A DNA stretch of 64,000 bases from Phoronis australis (Eukaryota > Phoronida > Phoronidae): positions 1 through 64,000 of the forward strand of contig NMRA01000379.1 of assembly GCA_002633005.1 (NCBI GenBank). The letters are read 5' to 3'. How positions within the stretch are numbered: the first letter of the stretch is position 1; the number at the start of each line of letters is the position of its first letter. This document shows positions 57,196 through 64,000 of this stretch, piece after piece. The position numbers and the translations under genes are program-made. The notes under the pieces were generated by a model. The model had not been told where the DNA came from and made no database searches. It saw only the letters and a program-made list of their open reading frames with translations.

Positions 57196-57939
57196 CATTT
57201 GAAATAAAAACACGAGCAAAATATGTGCGGCTTCCATTCTTTGAAGGCTATATGCAGTTAGCTAATAACAGGGTAGCGTTTTCTAGTCACATGTGTACAA
57301 GTGATTTTGATAATTTTTGTAAATGCTATCTAGAAGACGTTGTTTTTGTTTTGGCCTGTCGACGTATCAAACAATGTGAAGGCGTTTGATTAGTCTGGTC
57401 ACGTGAACTGGGTTAGATATTCCTATCCCTAAAACCTTTAAATTTAAACATTTTAACTGGCGCTTACTGGTGTTGCAAATGCAGCTACTCATTTCAATTA
57501 GTGAAAGTACAGGTCGTGAAACATCGTTAGACCTGTTCTAATATGATTTATAGTTCCGTAAATAGTTCTCGTTTACGTGAATGTCACGACGCTGTTTCGT
57601 GACGATTGTCATGGTACACGTGGATAGTCTTCGAAAAAATAGATGCGACGAGGCTTATAACAATAAATAAAGTTATGAATGGAATACAAATCGAAAAGTC
57701 TAGTTAAGTGATTAAGAAAGTTGTTCGCAGGTAAACCTGTTATATGCAGGTTCTCACGTTTTTGTTGTCAATGTAATCCTGCACATGCTCAATAGGGCTG
57801 ACCGTAACACTGATCATGTTTAATCTTCAACTCAAATGTTTGCAACCTTGGTTGCCACCTTGTCCTGCAGCATGTCACACATTTTGTCGGATTTTTAATT
57901 ACAATTTATAGTGTCGTTCGTCCAATAAACAGTTCATTT
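57196..57939. repeat. 0.74-kb duplicated block, copy A
   Basis: Matches 58318-59067 nearly base for base. In both copies a frame of about 63 codons ends 'CRRIKQCEGV' then stop, but it differs at several amino acids between copies and has no recognised domain. Confidence 0.92.
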
Positions 57940-58178
57940 AAAGTGTACGCAACACGACTCTAGTACCTCAAAATAAATTTTATTGTTATATCTTACTTGA
58001 TTTCAGTGCCTTTAGTGAACAGCTCATAAAGAAACACGTAAAAATTGAAAAAATAATAATTATGTACAACGTCATGGGTTGAACCCAAGTCGTTCGGCAC
58101 ACTGTTCGGATCAGCAACTAAGTGTATAGAATGAAGTGAAAGTAAAGTATATTTAGCGTCGAGAAGGTTCGTAGAGGG

Positions 58179-58220
58179 ATGAAAAGATGTGTTTGCGGAG
58201 GCTGCAGCAACAGCAGTCAG
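58179..58220 (+). CDS. Possible first exon of a THAP-domain protein
   Basis: ATG at 58179 opens 'MKRCVCGGCSNSSQ', then a consensus donor GTGAGA at 58221. C-x4-C followed by SNSS near the N-terminus is the usual start of THAP zinc fingers (C-x2-4-C...C-x2-H). The second exon with FHxFP and the C-x2-H pair was not found; the N at 58317 and the allelic block that follows may have displaced it. THAP proteins are DNA-binding factors, many related to P-element transposases. Confidence 0.3.
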
Positions 58221-58317
58221 GTGAGAACGTCTCGGTGTTCCAAAGGACGCCAAAGTTGCGCAGTAGTGGCATCGCTTCGTGCGCCGAACGAGAGTGTGGG
58301 ACCTCAGCGTGGACCAN

Positions 58318-59067
58318 CATTTGAAATAAAAACACGAGCAAAATATGTGCGGCTTCCATTCTTTGAAGGCTATATGCAGTTAGCTAATAACAGGGTAGCG
58401 TTTTCTAGTCACATGTGTACAAGTGATTTTGATATTTTTTGTAAATGCTATATAGAAGACGGTGTTTTTGTTTTGGCCTGTCGACGTATCAAACAATGTG
58501 AAGGCGTTTGATTAGTCTGGTCAAGTGAACTGGGTTAGATATTCCTATCCCTAAAACCTTTAAAAGTTAAACATTTTAACTGACGCTTACTGATGTTGCA
58601 AATGCAGCTACTCATTTCAATTAGGGAAAGTACAGGTCGTGAAACGCCGTTAGACCTGTTCTAATATGATTTATAGTTCCGTAAATAGTTCTCGTTTACG
58701 TGCATGTCACGATGCTGTTTCGTGACGATTGTCATGATACACGTGGACAGTCTTCGAAAAAATAGATGCGACGAGGCTTGTAACAATAAATAAAGTTATG
58801 AATGGAATACAAATCGAAAAGTCTAGTTAAGTGATTAAGAAAGTTGTTCGCAGGTAAACCTGCTATATGCAGGTTCTCACGTTTTGCTGTTGTCAATGTA
58901 ATCCTCCTGTACATGCGCAATAGGGCTGACCGTAACACTGATCATGTTTAATCTTCTACTCAAATATTTGCAACCTTGGTTGCCACCTTGTCCTGCAGCA
59001 TGTCACACATTTTGTCGGGTTTTTAATTACAATTTATAGTGACGTTCGTCCAATAAACAGTTCATTT
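58318..59067. repeat. 0.75-kb duplicated block, copy B
   Basis: Second copy of 57196-57939, directly preceded by a single N at 58317. This points to a contig join and probably to an uncollapsed allele. Confidence 0.92.
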
Positions 59068-59229
59068 GAACGTTACATGTATATGATGCTACTGGAGCGT
59101 CATCTGATAGCCTTACAAACTTCAAGACTAAAACACCTACACTCAACAGCATGTCATTTTTGCATTGCAAGAACACGCCATGAAAACGCTTAAGTACAAA
59201 TCCCGGGGTTTTTAGTGTTTGAGGAGTAA

Positions 59230-59537
59230 TAATAATAATACGTTTATTTGTATTGAAGGCCTCTGGCCCAAAGTACAATAAACAAAACAATTAATCCGGC
59301 ACATTTGCACAAGCAGTTGTTCTCGTCTTTTAAGGGCAAAATACACATATTTAACAGCAGATATATCTGGATTAGCGAGCAGGCGTATACAGGATTCTTG
59401 AGTTGGATGCCTCCATTGAACTTCCTTCATAAAACGTGACCTAAGTTCACAATATCCCTTGCAAACCAACAGGAAATGGTATTCATCCTCTACAAGACCA
59501 TCATTGCAAGCCAGGTGAGGGCGCTGCTACATAGGCA
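59230..59537 (-). mobile_element. 5'-truncated LINE insertion with 14-bp target duplication
   Basis: The minus strand encodes the very end of a LINE ORF: 'LACNDGLVEDEYHFLLVCKG' then 'YCELRSRFMKEV', with the usual DEYHFLLxC knuckle, and ends in an (ATT)n tail. TGTTTGAGGAGTAA occurs exactly at both edges (59216-59229 and 59538-59551). The insertion is about 308 bp and looks recent, because the duplication is perfect. Confidence 0.82.
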
Positions 59538-59551
59538 TGTTTGAGGAGTAA

Positions 59552-60692
59552 ATGTCTTACTATGACCCAATTGGCACACACTTTCGTTATGCACCGTAAC
59601 TTGAACTTCGCAATGACCTACACCCTTGTATACGGCTAAATCACGTACCTTATCGTGATTATATGCTCATTTTTTCTAATCAAGTGTTTGACGACATAAG
59701 CAGTGTTTATCAGTTTATTATTGGCCAACAATGGAAGGTATGACCGATTTTTGCAAGGTACTCGAGCGATTTGTCTGACAAAAGTGATGGCAATGAAGTT
59801 GAGCGAATTGGAGCGAGTACGGGAGCAAAGTAGCTACGTGTTCGCTTGATTCAGCTGTTCCGGCGTCTGCTGAATGGACGGTACTTGGAAGTGAGCCTGC
59901 CGTGGCATGTGTAACAATTGAGCTAGTAAACCTGTACGAAAATCTTGATAAATGCAAGCTGCCGTTTGTTTTTATTCGAACTTTTTAGTTTCCGTTGCTG
60001 GGAAAACATATGTGGGGAATTTTGAAGTGATTACTGACGACGTAAAACTGGAGGTTCCCCGGTCACTGATAGTCGATACACTGCTTATGACGTCAGACGC
60101 ACTGTTGTGACCTTTCCAGCTTATCGGGGGCATTTGCGCGTGAAATCCAATTTAACAGATGTGAATACTAGAAGCATGTTTCCTTATAAGTTGAAAACCG
60201 GGCTGGAGGCAGAATTTGATGAGCAAAGTTTGCAAACTTAGTTTTGAGTTTTTCAGGCTACCTATTCAGGAGCGGATCCAGGATTTTGAGTTAGGGAGGC
60301 CAGGGCACAGGAATAACCAGAATTTCGCTACATGCGCGCGCTCAGCCTAAAATGTTGTAATGCAGGGGTCTCGAATTTTTGGGTTTGTGGACCTTATTAT
60401 TAAAAAAAAACAAAAAATGGTAAACGGGGTTTGTTCAAGGCCTATGCATTGTGCATTCGCCCCNTTTAGCATAAACAACATGGCTGTAAAATTAAAAAGT
60501 GTGTGCATTTTTTCAGTTAGCACTACATACTGCTAAAAGTAATGAACATGTTCACATGGACTGGTCTTATAAATGCATAGGTTAATTAAAACCGTTACCA
60601 AAATCCCAAGAAATAGGTACCTTATCAACAAAACCCGTCATTGTCATAGTATTGCTTTGTTATGGATATAGATTCGGTTGTTAATGCCACTT
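59552..60692. other. Non-coding interval with a hAT-like fragment
   Basis: CAGGAGCGGATCCAGGATTT starts at about 60269 and resembles the end of the MITE at 48016. The similarity to 43205-43490 runs to the N at 60464. No gene recognised. Confidence 0.4.
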
Positions 60693-60768
60693 TTTCTATC
60701 TATTCCATTCACTGTAAACAACAGCACACATTTCTATCTATTCCATTCACTGTAAACAACAGCACACA
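60693..60768. repeat. Tandem duplication, 38-bp unit x 2
   Basis: TTTCTATCTATTCCATTCAC starts at 60693 and 60731; the copies are identical. Confidence 0.93.
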
Positions 60769-61044
60769 TTTCTTCTATTTATTTAACTCAACCCACTACT
60801 TATATTTCGTAGAAAATAAATCTGAAACTAAATAAGGCGATCCAGATCTTCCCAAGGATACTATTGTTTCACGAAATGTAGTATTAAATAGGTAAATAAA
60901 ACAACAAGAATGGATCAACTGAAATTTTCGGATATAATAACGTCCTTTGTCAACTAAGTCACCTCATAATAATTGCTCAGTCATCTAATTATAATTAAAT
61001 CATTACATAACATATTGCACAAGCTCAAATATGACCACTTCAGA

Positions 61045-62756
61045 CTAGTTTATAAACAAACAATTACTTCTAACCTGCAAAGCGTCTTGAATGAATTTCG
61101 CTAGACTTTTCAAGTTATTTTGGAATATTTGAGACAGAGCAGAATCCCGTATAAAGTATGGTTGAATGTGAGTATATTTTTCACAATCAAAAATGAAATG
61201 AACTTCATCTTCAATTCAGTTTTTAATCCGTTCATTCACTGGAATTCCGAAGTACCGCCCCACCTCAACCTCTAATGGTAGAATACCTGCTCTCAATCGA
61301 GCTATGACGGACCTCTGAGACACCGGCAGACGTAAATACTCTTCTACACAATAGTCATTCTTAACCGATCTATATAAGTACAGTTTTGGTTTCTCAGTGA
61401 TTATTTTTAACCAGTTTAACTCTTCTAACTGGAACCTGAATGTTTTGAAGTTTTCGAGAGACACAATTTGTTTGTTCCTGAAATTTTCTAAAAAGTCGCA
61501 CTTCTCCATAATTTTAAATATTGAACTTGACCAATTACAGGAGTTCCGATGTTTAAGGTCCCATAAAAAGACTTTTTTGCAATTCTGCTTTCATCCATTA
61601 GAACTAAACGATTCCAGAGCCTTAGCATATTTTCATGCTGTTTGTAGTGTGAATTTGGCCAACCCGAGTCGCCATAAAGTACTGCATTGGCAGCATACTT
61701 ATGGACCCCTAAAAATATACGTAGTGCTCTCGCTCTGATCATTTCGCATTTGGAGTATTGAGAATATCCCCAGATTCGTATTCAAGAATTGAAGCGACGG
61801 ACATTTCAAAACATTTACTGTAACTGTTGAAACCCATGTTACCAATATGTTTGTATTTGTTCACCAGGGCTCCCAACGCTCTGGAGGCGGAGTCTGCCAG
61901 TACCTCAGCTGTCAAACTGAAATCCATAAACTCATTCAGAGATACACCCAGATACTTATAGCATTCTCTTAAATTCACAATGCGATCGCATAAAATGAAT
62001 TCAAAACTCGTTCTTACATGTCTCCTCTTGCGAAAATGAACCACACCAGTCTTGGAAAAATTTACAGACATTTGCCACCTTGCACACCATTTACTCAATA
62101 TGTTCAGTAAATCCCGTAAATAGGTTTCATTACCCGAAAAAATCACAATGTCATCTGCGTACAACAGACATGATAAATTACATCCATCAAAATTGATACC
62201 CTTGCTACAACTGTTCAAATCATTAATCAAATCATTTATGAAAATTGAAAACAATGTAGGCGACAATGGATCCCCCTGCCTGACCCCTCTTTGTACTGGA
62301 AACCAGTTGGTATAACTTGACTGACCTAATTGAACACAGGCTTCTGTCTGCGCATACGACGATTTTACTGAGTGATAGAATTTTCCAACCACTCCTAAAT
62401 CAATTAATTTTTTCAAAAAAAAAATTCTATCTGGATTGTCAAAAGCCCGTTCCATATCGACGAACATTGCAAACGTTGGTCTATTACAAGCTATCCTATT
62501 TCTAAGAATAGACGTGAGTGTAAACACGTGGTCAAGACAAGACCTCCCCTGTCGAAAACCATTTTGTTCTTCATTCAGTTTGTGTTCGACATTCAGAAAC
62601 TCGGTTAATCTCCTGTTTAGCACATTACAAAACACTTTGCTCACGGTGGAGAGCAGGCTTATGCCTCTATAGTTGGACGGTAAATTCAAATCTCTATCTG
62701 ATCCTTTCGGTAATTCATGTAATTCCACTATATTTCTCTTAAAGTTTTGTTGGTTT
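61045..62756 (-). pseudogene. Decayed non-LTR retrotransposon: reverse transcriptase and C-terminal knuckle
   Basis: The main frame, 62728-61739 on the minus strand, is a reverse transcriptase: 'NYRGISLLSTVSKVF', 'NGFRQGRSCLDHVF', 'FVDMERAFD' (motif A), 'RGVRQGDPLSPTLFSIF' (motif B), 'LLYADDIVIF' (motif C, catalytic YADD), 'VNFSKTGVVHF' (D) and 'YKYLGVSLN' (E). It continues in other frames at 61742-61488 and 61509-61216 after shifts near 61740-61790 and 61500-61550. After an in-frame TGA at 61216-61218 it goes on to 'EDEVHFIFDCEKY' and stops at 61045. The endonuclease and the first RT blocks are missing (5' truncation near 62756). The clade cannot be set without the endonuclease. Not functional. 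Confidence 0.85.
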
Positions 62757-62759
62757 GAG

Positions 62760-63122
62760 CTTTATCATTAGATGACTGGCTTTCCAAAGATTGCAGTTTG
62801 TATGATAACCATTGTTAATTCGATGCAAATACACATTCCCCCGAACCCCGCTCTATTTTTCATCTCTGGAAAAGGAGCATCGCCACAACACGATCAATGT
62901 TCATCATGGGATGTAAATCCCTGTCTTGAACCAGCGCCATCTATAGCTTAATCCTGCTCGACTTGCATGTTTAGAACTTATGCTCGTGATTGCCAAAGAT
63001 CAGGGATAGAGTGTAATTCAGCAGCGAGTCGCACAACTACATGTGTTCTTTCCCATGAGATTACTATAGTATACCGGTATCTTAAGGTAAACACGAGTGA
63101 CCACACAACAGCAAACTGAGAC
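62760..63122. other. Upstream region of the signal-peptide gene
   Basis: No coding sequence. Probably 5' flank and UTR of the gene starting at 63123; no clear TATA box. Confidence 0.35.
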
Positions 63123-63177
63123 ATGGCCGCACTAACAGCTTTATTTTGCCTTTTGGTTGCGAGCACTCTGCAAGCAG
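63123..63177 (+). CDS. First coding exon of a secreted or membrane protein (signal peptide)
   Basis: ATG in a good context (GAGACATGGCC) opens 'MAALTALFCLLVASTLQA', a textbook signal peptide with a hydrophobic core and a small residue before the likely cleavage site. A consensus GTGAGA donor follows at 63178, phase 1, the phase most common after signal-peptide exons. The rest of the gene lies beyond the window edge, so the product is unknown. Confidence 0.6.
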
Positions 63178-64000
63178 GTGAGAGTGAATTGTAGTGAAAG
63201 ATAAAGTTTCATTCCACGGATTGCTCAACGTTTTGTGAGGATGTTGGCGACCGAGTTAACGTGTCGTAATGGGTAGGCCTACCATCAAGAACGTTTTGAA
63301 CTGTTATAGTTGTAAAGACACAGACGAGTATAGGTGTTGCACGAAATCTCTTTGAACATCCTCTAGAATATGCCCGTAATGCATCTTTACGGTGTTAGTC
63401 TTGTGACAAGTGTAGCGTAATGCGTTTCTGAAATGTCCCCGCGCACATCCCGAGAGCATGTGAGCCTAACTTGGATGTTATTTATAGTTGTACAATATAT
63501 GCACTATAACTGATTTTAATTGCGGTATAAACCTCTACATGCTTTCTGAATCCTGCTTCATTGTGTGCTCCAGATATTTGAAAATGTAAAGTTTTAATTA
63601 AAATTCAATTATATTGATATTGTAGATGCTGACTAGTTTTCTGTTTTTCTCAAACTCTATCTAATCTCAGTCCACGTGGCTTCAATTTCATATCCGTCCG
63701 TTGTGCATATGAACTTACCCAAAAAGCGAATCATTGCATTTGGTTATAACAATATGAGATGTATAATATTGACACCCAAGTGCAAAAAAGCAAACGAATG
63801 AACGAGCAAACACATAAACCTACAAACATTCTACAGTGTATAACCATGAGGCTGCTGAGTACATGAAACTCACATTCAAGTTCAATTTTATGTGAGCGTG
63901 GTACACTACCAATCGAAGGTATTCTAAATGAATTTGCGGGAAGCATCAAGAAGAAACGAATCACGTTAATAATAAAGTAATGTGGTGGCGCCATCTATAG
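63178..64000. other. First intron of the signal-peptide gene (presumed)
   Basis: No further exon or known repeat recognised up to the window end. Confidence 0.35.

Noticed and set aside
57207-58511. 63-codon frame kept in both allelic copies (ending CRRIKQCEGV)
   Set aside because: Several amino-acid-changing differences between copies and no polypyrimidine tract at the supposed acceptor; no sign of constraint.

Overview
This is an animal (metazoan) nuclear genome window, AT-rich and dense in introns, minisatellites and transposon fragments. It is not bacterial, and there are no operons. The best guess is an invertebrate deuterostome, most likely a lancelet (Branchiostoma). This rests on three inferences: the gene set (TRAF6-type TRAF, SCYL2, FMRFamide-receptor-like GPCR), the very high minisatellite load, and minisatellites whose units start at exon/intron borders. 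As I recall, repeats of that last kind were described in amphioxus Adh under the name 'mirages'. No species marker is present, so this is not certain. Several single-base N gaps sit in homopolymers or at joins of near-identical ~0.7-1.1 kb copies, which suggests a draft assembly of a highly heterozygous animal.

Left part (1-15 kb): the 5' half of a TRAF6-like gene on the minus strand. It has three coding exons (RING exon 10496-10686, RING end plus first zinc finger 2061-2217, further zinc finger 435-596) that splice in frame; the gene runs off the left edge. Its introns hold a 1.5 kb TIR element (5017-6532), a Penelope-like remnant (about 12990-13400) and several minisatellites. A cluster of CTTCCG motifs near 14.87-15.07 kb may be its promoter.

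Middle (21.8-41.3 kb): a complete SCYL2 (CVAK104) gene on the plus strand. It has 17 coding exons, all joining in frame, for a predicted 940-residue SCY1-family pseudokinase of clathrin-coated vesicle traffic. In three of its introns (after exons 7, 10 and 14) a minisatellite begins at the exon end and copies the 5' splice site, once as about 33 near-identical 41-bp units. This is the most striking signal in the window. A cluster of CTCF-like motifs lies in intron 3, and an 803-base assembly gap lies in intron 4.

Right part (42-64 kb): gene-poor. It holds a RNase H-bearing LINE remnant with an inverted duplication at its 5' end (45.9-46.9 kb), short TIR elements, an intronless FMRFamide-receptor-like GPCR on the minus strand (53189-54319), a possible THAP-type first exon (58179-58220), a 5'-truncated LINE with a perfect 14-bp target duplication (59216-59551), a decayed reverse transcriptase (61045-62756, minus), and a signal-peptide first exon of a gene leaving the window to the right (63123-63177).
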